Source: Alphaproteobacteria bacterium
GTDB taxonomy: Bacteria > Pseudomonadota > Alphaproteobacteria > UBA2966 > CAIVPW01
Assembly: GCA_947481575.1 (NCBI GenBank)
Contig: CANKGV010000010.1
Location: 7,501 to 71,500 of the forward strand
Reading direction: 5' to 3'
DNA: 64,000 nt
The notes beneath the pieces were generated by a model. It ran no database searches and was not told where the DNA came from. It was given only the letters and a program-made list of their open reading frames with translations. This document shows, one piece after another, positions 52,646-61,534 of this stretch. Within the stretch, counting starts at the first letter, position 1. Each line of letters starts with the position of its first letter. The translations under genes were made by a program, and so were the position numbers.

Positions 52646-52651
52646 TTAACC
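52646..52651 (+). promoter_or_regulatory. CtrA half-site-like TTAACC before flhA
   Basis: TTAACC is 53 bases upstream of the flhA ATG, between the AbiE operator and flhA. Confidence 0.35.
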
Positions 52652-52704
52652 ACTTCCCCTCACACTCGGCCGACCTAGGATCAGAAGGCCGAAATCCCTA
52701 TCCA

Positions 52705-54795
52705 ATGACCGATACCCCCGTCGCCGCTGCCGGCCCCGGACCGTTCCGCTTCAGTATGCGGAATGCCGACCTTGTGTTGGCGGTGGTCATCCTTGGGATC
52801 ATCGGGGCGCTGTTCCTGCCCATTCCGCCGTGGCTGCTGGATGTGTTGCTGGCCACCTCCATCACCTTCTCGGTGCTGGTGTTGATGACCGGCTTGTTCA
52901 TTTCCAAGCCGCTGGAATTCAGCGTGTTCCCCATGGTGCTGTTGCTCGCCACCATGCTGCGGCTATCGCTGAACGTGGCGAGCACGCGCCTGATTCTGAC
53001 GCACGGCAATACCGGCACCGCGGCCGCCGGCCGCGTCATCCAGGCGTTCGGCAATTTCGTCATGGGCGGCAATTTCGTCATCGGCTTGGTGGTGTTCGCC
53101 ATCCTGGTGATCGTCAATTTCGTGGTTATCACCCGCGGCGCCCAGCGCATCGCCGAAGTGGCGGCGCGCTTCAGCTTGGACGGAATGCCCGGCAAACAAA
53201 TGGCGATCGACGCCGATCTGTCTTCCGGCCTGATCGACGAAAACCAGGCGCGCAAGCGGCGCGAAGAGCTGGAGCAGGAAAGCTCGTTCTTCGGCGCCAT
53301 GGACGGCGCATCCAAGTTCGTGCGCGGCGATGCCGTGGCGGGCTTGATGATCACCTTCATCAATATCATCGGCGGCATCATCATCGGCATCGTCCAGCAG
53401 GGCATGTCGTTTTCTTCCGCCACGACGACGTACACGCTGCTCACGGTCGGCGACGGCCTGGTCACGCAAATCCCGGCGCTGATCGTCTCCATCGCCGCCG
53501 GCTTGCTGGTGTCCAAGGCCGGCACCAACGGCAAGAGCGAAGCGCTGCTGCTTAAGCAGTTCACCAATTATCCGCGCGCGCTCGGCGTGTCGTCCGTGCT
53601 GCTCGGCCTGATCGCCGTTGTGCCGGGCTTCCCGTGGCAGCCGTTCGCGCTGCTCTCGCTTGTTTCGGCCGGCGCGTGCTGGGCCGTGGTGGCGCGCAAT
53701 TCTTCCGCCAAGGCCGAAGCCGAAGAGGCGGAGGCCGAAAAGGCCGAAGCGGACGTGCCGGAAGAGCCGATCAGCGCGGTCCTCGCGGTCGATGAAGTGC
53801 GCTTGGAGCTGGGCTACGGCCTGCTGGCGTTGATCAACGAGCGCGCCGGTATCCGCGTCACCGACCAGATCAAGGCCCTGCGCCGCCAGATCGCGTCCGA
53901 CATGGGGTTTGTCATGCCGTCGGTGCGAATCTTGGACAACATGACGCTGGGCGCCAACACCTACGTGATCCGCATCCGCGAAGTGGAGGCCGGCCACGGC
54001 GACCTGCGCCCGGGCATGCTGCTGGCCATGGACCCGCGCGGCGAACGCATCACCCTGCCGGGCGAAGAAACCGTCGAACCCACATTCGGCCTGCCCGCCA
54101 TGTGGCTCGACAACGCCCACCGCGAGGAAGCGTCGTTCCGCGGCTACACGGTCGTGGACCCGGCCACCGTGATCACCACCCATTTGACCGAGGTGATCAA
54201 GGAGAACATGGCCGATCTGCTGTCGTATTCGGAAACGCAGAAGTTGCTCGACGATCTGCCCAAGGAGCAGCAAAAGCTCATCGCCGACGTGGTGCCTTCC
54301 CAGCTATCGATCAGTGCGGTCCAGCGCATTCTCCAGGGCCTGCTGCAGGAGCGCATTTCGATCCGCAACCTCACCCGTATTCTGGAAGCGATCGCCGAAG
54401 CGGTGGGCTACACGCATTCCGTGGCTGCCATCATCGAACACGTGCGCGCGCGCCTGTCGCGCCAGATTTCCGATGCCAACGCCGACGACAACGGCGTCGT
54501 CCCGCTGGTCACCATGACGCCGGAGTGGGAACAGGTGTTCGCCGAATCGATCGTCGGCCAGGGCGAGGAAAAGCAGCTTTCCATGGCGCCCTCCAAGCTC
54601 CAGGAATTCATCGCCCGCGTGCGCCAGGTGTTCGACCGCCTGGCCGGCGATGGCGAAGCCCCGGTATTGCTCACCAGCCCCGGCGCGCGGCCGTTTGTGC
54701 GCTCAATCATTGAGCGTTTCCGCCCCGCAACCGTGGTACTCTCGCAGAACGAAATTCATCCGAAGGCCAAGATCCGCACCCTCGGGCAGGTGTAG
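52705..54795 (+). CDS. flhA: Flagellar export gate protein FlhA
   Basis: The 696-aa product has eight predicted membrane helices in the first ~330 residues, the conserved FHIPEP-region motifs (MLRLSLNVASTRLIL, FVVITRGAQRIAEVAARFSLDGMPGKQMAIDADLSSGLIDENQARKRR) and a cytoplasmic domain (LELGYGLLALINE, LTEVIKENMADLLSYSETQKLLDDL, ERISIRNLTRILEAIAEA). It is the main proton-driven export gate component. In Caulobacter flhA lies close to flbD; here 12.7 kb separates them. Confidence 0.97.
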   Translation: MTDTPVAAAGPGPFRFSMRNADLVLAVVILGIIGALFLPIPPWLLDVLLATSITFSVLVLMTGLFISKPLEFSVFPMVLLLATMLRLSLNVASTRLILTHGNTGTAAAGRVIQAFGNFVMGGNFVIGLVVFAILVIVNFVVITRGAQRIAEVAARFSLDGMPGKQMAIDADLSSGLIDENQARKRREELEQESSFFGAMDGASKFVRGDAVAGLMITFINIIGGIIIGIVQQGMSFSSATTTYTLLTVGDGLVTQIPALIVSIAAGLLVSKAGTNGKSEALLLKQFTNYPRALGVSSVLLGLIAVVPGFPWQPFALLSLVSAGACWAVVARNSSAKAEAEEAEAEKAEADVPEEPISAVLAVDEVRLELGYGLLALINERAGIRVTDQIKALRRQIASDMGFVMPSVRILDNMTLGANTYVIRIREVEAGHGDLRPGMLLAMDPRGERITLPGEETVEPTFGLPAMWLDNAHREEASFRGYTVVDPATVITTHLTEVIKENMADLLSYSETQKLLDDLPKEQQKLIADVVPSQLSISAVQRILQGLLQERISIRNLTRILEAIAEAVGYTHSVAAIIEHVRARLSRQISDANADDNGVVPLVTMTPEWEQVFAESIVGQGEEKQLSMAPSKLQEFIARVRQVFDRLAGDGEAPVLLTSPGARPFVRSIIERFRPATVVLSQNEIHPKAKIRTLGQV

Positions 54796-54892
54796 GCGCA
54801 CAGACCGCGGGATCATGGATTTGGGGGACCACATGCTCATGCGCGCCCGCGCTTCGATGCCCAAGCAAAGCCGCTAAGGACCGCACGGGGGC

Positions 54893-55879
54893 ATGCGGCT
54901 CAAATCGTTCAGCGGGGCGACGGTCGAAGACGCCATGCGGCAGGTCCGCGAGGCGCTCGGCGATGAAGCCGTCATTATCTCGACCTATGAAGGCAAGCGC
55001 GGCCGCGGCGCCGTCGTGGTCGCCGCACGCGACAACCCGGCCGGCGACAAGATTCTGGCCGATGCCATCGCCGCACCGCAGCCGTCCTCGGACGCGCTGT
55101 CGGCGGCGCTGGAATTCCACGGCGTGCCCGCCGCCCTGGCCAAGCAGATTCGCGATGCCGCGCCGGCCGCCACCGGCGACGATCCGGTGCTCACCTTGGC
55201 CGCGGCATTCAATGCCGGCTTTGCCTTCGAACAAGTTGCGGAAATCCCCACCCGGCCGCTGATGCTGGTGGGCGCGCCGGGCGCGGGCAAAACCGTGGTC
55301 GCCGCCAAGATCGCCGCCCGCGCCGTGCTGGCCGGGGCAAAGGTCCACGTATTCACCACCGATACCGTTCGTGCCGGGGGCATTGCCCAGCTTTCCGCGT
55401 TCACCGATATCCTGAAGACGCCCCTAAAGCGCATCGGCACGCCCACGGAACTGAGCGACGCATTGGCGGAAATCCAAGGCCGCGCCGTCGCCGTGATCGA
55501 CAGCCCGGGCACCGGCGCCTTCCAGGGGCCGGAAATGGCCGATCTCAAACGCTTCCTAATGTGCGCCGATATCGAGCCGATCCTGGTGCTGTCCGCCGCC
55601 GGTCAGCCCGAAGAAGCGGCCGAGGCGGCAAAGGAATTCGCCGCCCTTGGCGTGAAACGCACTATCGTGACGCAGGTCGACGTCGTACGCCGGATGGGCG
55701 GAACGCTGGCCGCCGCCGCTGCCGGCGGGTTTGCCTTTGGCGCCGTCAGCGTCAGCCCGTTTATCGCCCAGGGTCTTGGCACCCTGAATCCGGTTTCGCT
55801 GGCGCGCTTGATCCTGCGCGATGTTCCGCCCGCTACCGCCGTCGCCGCCAAGGCCTCTGGCGTGGAGAGAGCCGCCTGA
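54893..55879 (+). CDS. flhF: Flagellar biosynthesis GTPase FlhF
   Basis: The 328-aa SRP-type GTPase starts MRLKSFSGATVEDAMRQVREALGDEAVIIST, has P-loop GAPGAGKT (near residue 126-133), TTDTVRAGGIAQLSAF and a G3-like VIDSPG. The G4 region reads TQVDVVRRMGG where SRP GTPases usually have TKxD. It is shorter than many FlhF proteins because the N-terminal linker is reduced. It directs polar flagellar placement with FlhG. Its TGA overlaps the next ATG by one base (TGATG). Confidence 0.92.
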   Translation: MRLKSFSGATVEDAMRQVREALGDEAVIISTYEGKRGRGAVVVAARDNPAGDKILADAIAAPQPSSDALSAALEFHGVPAALAKQIRDAAPAATGDDPVLTLAAAFNAGFAFEQVAEIPTRPLMLVGAPGAGKTVVAAKIAARAVLAGAKVHVFTTDTVRAGGIAQLSAFTDILKTPLKRIGTPTELSDALAEIQGRAVAVIDSPGTGAFQGPEMADLKRFLMCADIEPILVLSAAGQPEEAAEAAKEFAALGVKRTIVTQVDVVRRMGGTLAAAAAGGFAFGAVSVSPFIAQGLGTLNPVSLARLILRDVPPATAVAAKASGVERAA

Positions 55880-56694
55880 TGCCCAATACAGCAACGATGA
55901 CCAAACCGGCCCCCGCCGCCCCCGCAGTCGCCCCGCTCCATCCCAACCTGCGGATCCCCAACGTCATCACCATCGCTTCCGGCAAGGGCGGCGTGGGCAA
56001 GACCTGGGTGGCGGTGACGCTGGTCCACACCCTCGCCAAAAAGGGCTACAAAAGCCTGCTGTTCGACGGCGACCTTGGCCTCGCCAACGTCGACATCCAG
56101 CTCGGCCTGCTGCCCAAGCACGATCTGGGCAGCGTGCTCGCCGGCACCGTTTCGATGGCCGATGCGGTGGCGCGCTACACCGACGGCGGGTTCGACATTC
56201 TGGCCGGTAAATCCGGCTCCGGCGCATTGGCGCTGCTCTCGGGCGACCGCCTAAACATGGTGCGCGACGGCCTCGCCGCGCTGGCCCGCCGCTACGACCG
56301 CGTGGTGGTCGATCTCGGCGCCGGTATCGAAACCCACGTGCGTACGCTGGCCGCCACGGCGGGCATCGTGCTGGTGGTCGCGACCGACGAGCCGACTTCG
56401 CTCACCGACGCCTACGCCTTCATCAAGGTGACGGCGATGCAGCACCCGGGCACCGACATCCGCATCGTCATCAACCAGGCCGACAACGCCCGCGAAGGCC
56501 GCCGCACCTATGAAACCCTGCGCAAGGCGTGCGAGCAGTTCCTCAGCATTTCGCCGCCGCTGGCCGGTGTGATCCGCACCGATTCCAAGGTGAAGGATTC
56601 GATCCGCGCCCAGGTGCCGCTGCTGATCCGCTACCCCACCTGCAACGCCGCCGCCGACGTCGAAGCCATCGCGAGTTCGCTGCTCGTCCGGTAG
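55879..56694 (+). CDS. flhG: MinD-like ATPase FlhG (FleN)
   Basis: The 271-aa ParA/MinD-family product has a deviant Walker A GKGGVGKT (residues ~36-43), DGDLGLANVDIQLGL, a Walker B equivalent VVVDLGAG and VINQADNAREGRRTYE. These match FlhG/FleN, which restrains flagellar number and stimulates FlhF GTPase. The start is shared in TGATG with the flhF stop. Confidence 0.92.
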   Translation: MPNTATMTKPAPAAPAVAPLHPNLRIPNVITIASGKGGVGKTWVAVTLVHTLAKKGYKSLLFDGDLGLANVDIQLGLLPKHDLGSVLAGTVSMADAVARYTDGGFDILAGKSGSGALALLSGDRLNMVRDGLAALARRYDRVVVDLGAGIETHVRTLAATAGIVLVVATDEPTSLTDAYAFIKVTAMQHPGTDIRIVINQADNAREGRRTYETLRKACEQFLSISPPLAGVIRTDSKVKDSIRAQVPLLIRYPTCNAAADVEAIASSLLVR

Positions 56695-56700
56695 CCGCCC

Positions 56701-58320
56701 GTGGGCATCCCGCCCGTCGCAGGTACTCCGCCGGTAACGGCCATCCAGCCGGTTGGGCAAGGCGGCCCGGCGCCGCTCCGCCCCGTCCCCCACGCCACCG
56801 CCGCACCCGTTGATGCCGCTGCCGCGCGCCCCACGGTGGCCGCCACCACGCTCGCCGCATCGCTCACCGGCATCCTGGCCGGCGATCTCGTGCCCGCCAC
56901 CGTCGTCGGCACCGATGCTGCCGGCCGCCCGCTGCTCCGCACGCCCGACGCGATCTTCGCCGCCTTCACCGCCGCCGATCTGCCGCGCGACGCTGCGCTG
57001 CTGCTCAGCGTCACCGCCATCGGCGCCACCGTGCACGCCGCCGTGGTCGAAACCGGCGGGCATGCCGTAACCCCCGCCGTGCCCGCCGAACTGACCCTGC
57101 TCAGCCTGCTCGCGCCCACGGCCGCCGCGGCACCGGCGGAAGTCGGCGCCATCCTCCACGCCACGCTGCTGAGCCCGGCGCCCGCCGAAGCCGCCCTGGA
57201 GCTGCCCACCCACTTCGATGCCCGCGTGATCGCGGTGCAGGCGCCTACCTTGGCGCTGTCCGCTCCCCCGCCCGCCACCGGCGCCGCGATGGCGTTCGCC
57301 GCTCCCGCGGCGGCTGGCGCCCAGTCGTCCGAGGCGCAGACCCTGATCGCCGCCACTTCGTCGCTGATCGCGTCCCTGCAGGTGGCCGCGCCCGCCGCCA
57401 CGCTGCCGCCCGAGCTGCTGCGCGGCACGGTCCTATCGGCCCAGCCCGGCACGGCAGTGGTTCAAACCGCCCTCGGCCCCCTCACCGTGCCCTCGGAAGG
57501 CGTGTTGCCGATCGGCGCCCGCGTCATTCTGGAAGCCTGGCCCGGCACTCAGCAGCCTTCCCGCATCGCGTCCGTCACCGTTCCGGAACCATCCGGCACC
57601 GGTGGGCGCACGCGCCTGACCGCCATCGTCGCGGGCCCCTCCCCGGCCGGCGGCGCGCTCGCCACCAGCGAAATCGGCCTCCTCCGGCTTGAGGGCGCGG
57701 TTCCAGTCGCTGGAACCCACCTGATCCTGGAAGTGACTCCTGCGGCGCCGCTAACTCCAGTGCTGGCAACGATTCTTTCGTCCCGCCTGCAACTCTCGTC
57801 GCCCCAGTTCCTCAGTAACTTCCTGTCATTCCTATCCGCCCTGAAAACCGATCTCCCAAGCTGGCTCGGCCCCGATTTCGTCAAGACTCTGAAGCGTGAA
57901 TCCCTCGACCGCCTCCGCTCCGAATTCGCCGACCTGCAAAAGACCCACGCCAACCCGCAGAACGATTGGGTTTCCGTGCCCCTGCCGTTCTACGACGGCA
58001 CTGCGCTGCAGCAACTATGGATGTTCACCCGCAAGCAGAAGCATCCCGATGATCCGTCCCAGCCGGAATCGACCCGGTTCGTCATCGACATGGACCTGAC
58101 CCTGACCGGCCCCCTGCAGTTGGACGGCCTGATCCGCGGTAGACGCTTTGATTTGATCCTGCGCAGCGAGCGCGTGCTGCCCCAAACCATGCGCGCCGAT
58201 CTGACGCGGATCATGGACGACGCCCTGGGCGCTACGGGCAGCGTGGGGAGTTTGGTGTTCGACGTCGCGAAGTTCGTAACGTTGCCGCGCATCCGCGCAG
58301 CCCGGGACCTGAGCGCCTAG
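56701..58320 (+). CDS. FliK-like flagellar protein of uncertain role
   Basis: GTG 56701 lies 6 bases after flhG. The 539-aa product has an Ala/Pro-rich first half, beta-rich segments (VLSAQPGTAVVQTALGPLTVPSEGVLPIGARVILEAWPG) and a conserved C-terminus (WVSVPLPFYDGTALQQLWMFTR, FVIDMDLTLTGPLQLDGLIRGRRFDLILRSERVLPQTMRADLTRIMDDAL) whose layout resembles the Flg_hook domain of FliK. A true FliK is at 29790, so this may be a second ruler-like or export protein. Confidence 0.6.
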   Translation: MGIPPVAGTPPVTAIQPVGQGGPAPLRPVPHATAAPVDAAAARPTVAATTLAASLTGILAGDLVPATVVGTDAAGRPLLRTPDAIFAAFTAADLPRDAALLLSVTAIGATVHAAVVETGGHAVTPAVPAELTLLSLLAPTAAAAPAEVGAILHATLLSPAPAEAALELPTHFDARVIAVQAPTLALSAPPPATGAAMAFAAPAAAGAQSSEAQTLIAATSSLIASLQVAAPAATLPPELLRGTVLSAQPGTAVVQTALGPLTVPSEGVLPIGARVILEAWPGTQQPSRIASVTVPEPSGTGGRTRLTAIVAGPSPAGGALATSEIGLLRLEGAVPVAGTHLILEVTPAAPLTPVLATILSSRLQLSSPQFLSNFLSFLSALKTDLPSWLGPDFVKTLKRESLDRLRSEFADLQKTHANPQNDWVSVPLPFYDGTALQQLWMFTRKQKHPDDPSQPESTRFVIDMDLTLTGPLQLDGLIRGRRFDLILRSERVLPQTMRADLTRIMDDALGATGSVGSLVFDVAKFVTLPRIRAARDLSA

Positions 58321-58748
58321 TCGACGTTCAGTTCCAGCTTGCGCGCGCGGTCTTGGTTGAGCGCGATCTCGTCCAATTCCGACTGCTCGCGGCGCGCCTC
58401 TTGCTGCGCGACGCGCAGGCGCGAGTTTTCCTCGGCGATCTCGTACTTGCGCAACTCACGGTGGGCCGCTTCCACTTCGCGGCGCGCCGCCTCGATCCGC
58501 TCGTCGATGCCTTTGATCGAGCGCTGGATGTTGGCGCGGCGGCGGATGACGTTGAGGGCGTACATGCCGTAGGTCCAATTGGCCTCGGCGTCTTGCGCGG
58601 CGTTGGCCTGTTCGCGGCGCAACTCAACTTCGAGGTCGGCGGCTTGTTTGACCAGGTCCGCCCGCAGGCCGTTGAGGAGGCCGAGGTCGCGGCGCTTTTC
58701 CTCAAGCTGCCACTTGTGCAGGCGGATGACCGGCTTCAGCGTCTTCAT
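58317..58748 (-). CDS. fliJ: Flagellar export chaperone FliJ
   Basis: The 143-aa product is almost entirely coiled coil: MKTLKPVIRLHKWQLEEKRRDLG at the N-terminus, then long heptads (IQRSIKGIDERIEAARREVEAAHRELRKYEIAEENSRLRVAQQEARREQSELDEIALNQDRARK). It forms the central stalk of the FliI ring. It follows fliI by 12 bases. Its TAG stop overlaps the opposing gene's TAG in the tetranucleotide CTAG (58317-58320). Confidence 0.9.
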   Translation of the reverse strand: MKTLKPVIRLHKWQLEEKRRDLGLLNGLRADLVKQAADLEVELRREQANAAQDAEANWTYGMYALNVIRRRANIQRSIKGIDERIEAARREVEAAHRELRKYEIAEENSRLRVAQQEARREQSELDEIALNQDRARKLELNVD

Positions 58749-58760
58749 GGCAACGCGCGG

Positions 58761-60107
58761 TTATGCCTTCGCTTTGACCGGCGCGGGTTTGGGTGCGCCG
58801 GTGGTGATGAGCTTGGACAGCGCGGCGTACCCGGGCGCCAACTGGGCCCGCTCGTTCTTGTCCTGGCCGAGGAACTTTTCCAGGCCGTCGTGGAGCCGGA
58901 TGGCTTCGTCGACGGACGGATCGGTACCCGCACGATACGCGCCGAGGCGGATCATGTCGGCCATGTCTTCGTAGGTGGCGATCAGCGTGCGCGCGCGGGC
59001 GACCAGCTCCTGCTCTTCCTTGGTGTTGCAGTCCGGCATCGAGCGCGAAACGCTGCGTAGAATGTTGATCGGCGGATAGCGGCCTTTTTCGGCGATGGAC
59101 CGGTCGAGCACGATGTGGCCGTCCAAGATGCCGCGCACGGCATCGGCGACCGGTTCGTTGTGGTCGTCGCCTTCCACCAGCACGGTGAACAGGCCGGTGA
59201 TGGTGCCCTCGCCGGTGCCGGTGCCGGCGCGCTCCAACAGCCGCGGCAGCTCGGCGAACACGGTGGGGGTGTAGCCTTTGCTGGCGGGGGGCTCGCCGCC
59301 GGACAGGCCGATCTCGCGCTGCGACATGGCGAAGCGCGTGACCGAATCGATCATGCACAGCACGCTTTTGCCCTGGTCGCGGAAGTATTCGGCGATGGTG
59401 AGCGTTAGGTACGCCGCTTGGCGGCGCATCAGCGCGGACTCATCGGAGGTCGCGACCACGACGATGCTGCGCTTCATGCCTTCGGGGCCGAGATAATCCT
59501 CGATGAATTCCTTGACCTCGCGGCCGCGTTCGCCGACCAGGCCGATGACGTTTACGTCCGACGTCGCGTAGCGCGCCATCATGGACAGCAGCACCGACTT
59601 GCCGATGCCGGAGCCGGCGAAGATGCCCATGCGCTGGCCGCGGCACACGGTGGTGAAGGTATTGATGCTGCGGATGCCGAGGTCGAGCTTGGGGCCTAAG
59701 CGCTTGCGCATGCTGGCGGGCGGCGCCTTGGTACGCAGCGGATAGGCGAGCGGACCTTGCGGCAGCGGCGGACCGCCGTCGATGGGCTCGCCGAGGCCAT
59801 TCAGAACGCGGCCGCACCATGTGGTGTGGGGGTGCGCCACCGCTTCCTGTTCGGCGACGATCGCTTTCGCGCCGAGGCCGACGCCGTCCAGCGAGCTGAA
59901 CGGCATGAGCAATGCGTTGTTGTGGCGGAAGCCGACGACCTCGCCCGGGATCACATTGCCGCCGCGCCCATTGATATTGCAGCGCGAGCCGATGCTGACG
60001 TTGCCGAACAGCCCGGAGACCTCGACCATCAACCCCTGGATGCCCGCGACCCGCCCAAACGTGCGGAACGTCGGTACCCGCTCAAGCTCGGCGATCAGCG
60101 ATTCCAC
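58761..60107 (-). CDS. fliI: Flagellum-specific ATP synthase FliI
   Basis: GTG 60107 has AGGAG six bases upstream. The 448-aa product shows the F1-like ATPase landmarks: GEPIDGGPPLP, FTTVCRGQRMGIFAGSGIGKS (Walker A), GLVGERGREVKEFIEDYLG, SVLCMIDSVTRFAMSQREIGL (Walker B), EPPASKGYTPTVFAELPRLLERAG and VEGDDHNEPVADAVRGILDGHIVLDRSIAEKGRYP. It unfolds export substrates for the gate. It heads a two-gene operon with fliJ. Confidence 0.97.
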   Translation of the reverse strand: MESLIAELERVPTFRTFGRVAGIQGLMVEVSGLFGNVSIGSRCNINGRGGNVIPGEVVGFRHNNALLMPFSSLDGVGLGAKAIVAEQEAVAHPHTTWCGRVLNGLGEPIDGGPPLPQGPLAYPLRTKAPPASMRKRLGPKLDLGIRSINTFTTVCRGQRMGIFAGSGIGKSVLLSMMARYATSDVNVIGLVGERGREVKEFIEDYLGPEGMKRSIVVVATSDESALMRRQAAYLTLTIAEYFRDQGKSVLCMIDSVTRFAMSQREIGLSGGEPPASKGYTPTVFAELPRLLERAGTGTGEGTITGLFTVLVEGDDHNEPVADAVRGILDGHIVLDRSIAEKGRYPPINILRSVSRSMPDCNTKEEQELVARARTLIATYEDMADMIRLGAYRAGTDPSVDEAIRLHDGLEKFLGQDKNERAQLAPGYAALSKLITTGAPKPAPVKAKA

Positions 60108-60144
60108 CTGGTACTCCTGTTGGTGACGGAGCGTGGCAGACCGT

Positions 60145-60150
60145 GGTTAA
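60145..60150 (-). promoter_or_regulatory. CtrA half-site-like TTAACC before fliI
   Basis: On the minus strand TTAACC lies 38 bases upstream of the fliI GTG, continuing the pattern seen before fliF, flbD and flhA. Confidence 0.35.
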
Positions 60151-60201
60151 GGGCGGGTAAAGGCGTTCGGCCGCACCAACTCAATATATCGGCCCAACGA
60201 A

Positions 60202-60234
60202 ACGGGCGCAGCCCTGTGCTGGGGCTGCGCCCGT
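60202..60234. repeat. 13-bp perfect inverted repeat
   Basis: The 13-base arms 60202-60214 and 60222-60234 are perfect complements around a 7-base loop. It sits about 95 bases upstream of fliI between divergent genes, where a terminator is not expected. No T-tract follows. Confidence 0.8.
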
Positions 60235-60355
60235 AGGACTCGCGGGGAGAGCGCGAGTTTTGGTCCGTTGCGCAGGCGGGCTCGTCATGGCGCCCGCCTT
60301 GGTGTCACCGGGGAGATGACGACTCTCTTCTAGCGCGTCGCGTGCGGTGGATCGC

Positions 60356-60390
60356 TGTGAGTCATCCCACCTAGTGTGGGATGACTCACA
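60356..60390. repeat. 15-bp perfect inverted repeat upstream of the SnoaL-like gene
   Basis: The 15-base arms TGTGAGTCATCCCAC (60356-60370) and their exact complement (60376-60390) surround CTAGT. It is 63 bases before the SnoaL-like start: a large dyad-type operator or RNA hairpin in its leader. Confidence 0.85.
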
Positions 60391-60453
60391 TTGTCGGCAT
60401 GCGTGGCGACGGCCAACCATCGTGGTCCACACATCACATGGAAGGGGATCACG

Positions 60454-60942
60454 ATGTTTCGACGTCTGATGTTCGCCGCGGTATGCCTCGCGGTCGTTCC
60501 GTTCGCCGCCTATGCCGGCCCAAAAGAGGATGCGGAGGCGGTGTTCAACAAGTTCCTGACCGAGTTCACGGCGGCCAACGTAGACGGCGTTGTGGGCCTG
60601 TTCTGGCCGGATGCCTTGTTCTGGGGCACCACGATGACGGACCTTGCCACCAAGCCGGACGCGGTACGGGCGTACTTCGCGCCGGGGATGGGCACCCGCA
60701 AGCCGAACGAGCGCAAGGCTACATCCGCCGGGGTTTCGTCGGTCGTGATCTCGGACACGGTCGTTCTGGTTTCGGGACTGTGGCAGACCGAGCAACTGGT
60801 GGATGGCAAGCCGACGATCGGCGCGCCGCTGCGGGTCAGTGTTGCGGTCACCAAGCGCGGCGACCGTTGGCTGATGTCACAGTTCCACAACTCGACGATG
60901 CCGGTGCCAGCGACGCCAGCCGCAACTCCGGCGGCGCGCTAA
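60454..60942 (+). CDS. Exported SnoaL/NTF2-like protein
   Basis: ATG 60454 has GGAAGGGG in good position. The 162-aa product has a signal peptide ending AYA, then an NTF2-like domain (EDAEAVFNKFLTEFTAANVDGVVGLFWPDALFWGTTM...YFAPGMG...VSGLWQTEQ...DRWLMSQFHNSTMP). Such cone-shaped folds serve as enzymes or binding proteins; the active role is not deducible. It is a single gene bounded by the long upstream palindrome and a strong hairpin downstream. Confidence 0.82.
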   Translation: MFRRLMFAAVCLAVVPFAAYAGPKEDAEAVFNKFLTEFTAANVDGVVGLFWPDALFWGTTMTDLATKPDAVRAYFAPGMGTRKPNERKATSAGVSSVVISDTVVLVSGLWQTEQLVDGKPTIGAPLRVSVAVTKRGDRWLMSQFHNSTMPVPATPAATPAAR

Positions 60943-60949
60943 GCGCCGG

Positions 60950-60988
60950 CTAGGGCCTTGGCCGTGCGCCGCACGGCCGAGGCCCTAG
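60950..60988. terminator. Bidirectional hairpin between convergent genes
   Basis: A 19-bp stem (60950-60968/60970-60988) with one T-G mismatch lies between the SnoaL-like stop (60942) and the cyclic-nucleotide-domain stop (60985-60987), which it overlaps. It probably ends transcription from both sides. Confidence 0.75.
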
Positions 60989-61401
60989 CGCGCGCCGTGG
61001 GCGACCGCGGCCGACTGCTTTGCCGACGGTGGCGGCAGACCGCTGCTTCGGAGCGTCGTGTCGCTCTTGCGGAGCCGCTTGGTGATCACTTTCAGCATCG
61101 CCCGCACGAACGGATCGGAGCGCTCCAGGCGGCGCTGGAATTCGATGGCGGTGAGCACGACACAGGTGGCCGCGTGCTTGGCGACAGCGGTGGCGACGCG
61201 CGGTTGCTCGTCGATCAACGCCATTTCGCCCACCATGTCGCCGGCCTCCAGCGTAGAAACGCACACTTCCTGGCCGTCGCGCTCGATCACGATGTCCACC
61301 TGGCCGGACTGAATCAGGTAGGCGCACACCGGTGGATCGCCGGCCTTGAACAGGCGCTGGCCCTGCGCGAATAGGGAACGCTTGAGAATCTCGGTCGTCA
61401 T
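60985..61401 (-). CDS. Cyclic-nucleotide-binding-domain protein
   Basis: ATG 61401 has GGGGG four bases upstream. The 138-aa product is one CNB domain: LFAQGQRLFKAGDPPVCAYLIQSGQVDIVI, then the phosphate-binding cassette GEMALIDEQPRVATAVA. No DNA-binding HTH follows, so it is not a full CRP. It may sense cAMP/cGMP or act as a partner subunit. Confidence 0.88.
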   Translation of the reverse strand: MTTEILKRSLFAQGQRLFKAGDPPVCAYLIQSGQVDIVIERDGQEVCVSTLEAGDMVGEMALIDEQPRVATAVAKHAATCVVLTAIEFQRRLERSDPFVRAMLKVITKRLRKSDTTLRSSGLPPPSAKQSAAVAHGAR

Positions 61402-61534
61402 GATGCCCCCGAATTTGCCCGCTACCACTACTACGCCGGCCCGCTGTCCCCGGCGGTGACCGGCTTATCCACAGATGATGCGGACGGTTCGGGGCCGGGC
61501 GGCACCTGTCAAAACCCGCAGGGCGCGGCGCTCG

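Larger units (their letters stand above)
60108..60453. other. Intergenic region between fliI and the SnoaL-like gene
   Basis: The divergent 346-base spacer carries TTAACC on the minus strand (60150-60145, 38 bases before fliI) and two long perfect hairpins (60202-60234 and 60356-60390). No coding frame is convincing. Confidence 0.55.

Noticed and set aside
54815-54877. 20-codon ORF between flhA and flhF
   Set aside because: It could be an upstream peptide, but it has no good ribosome-binding site and nothing to distinguish it from chance.
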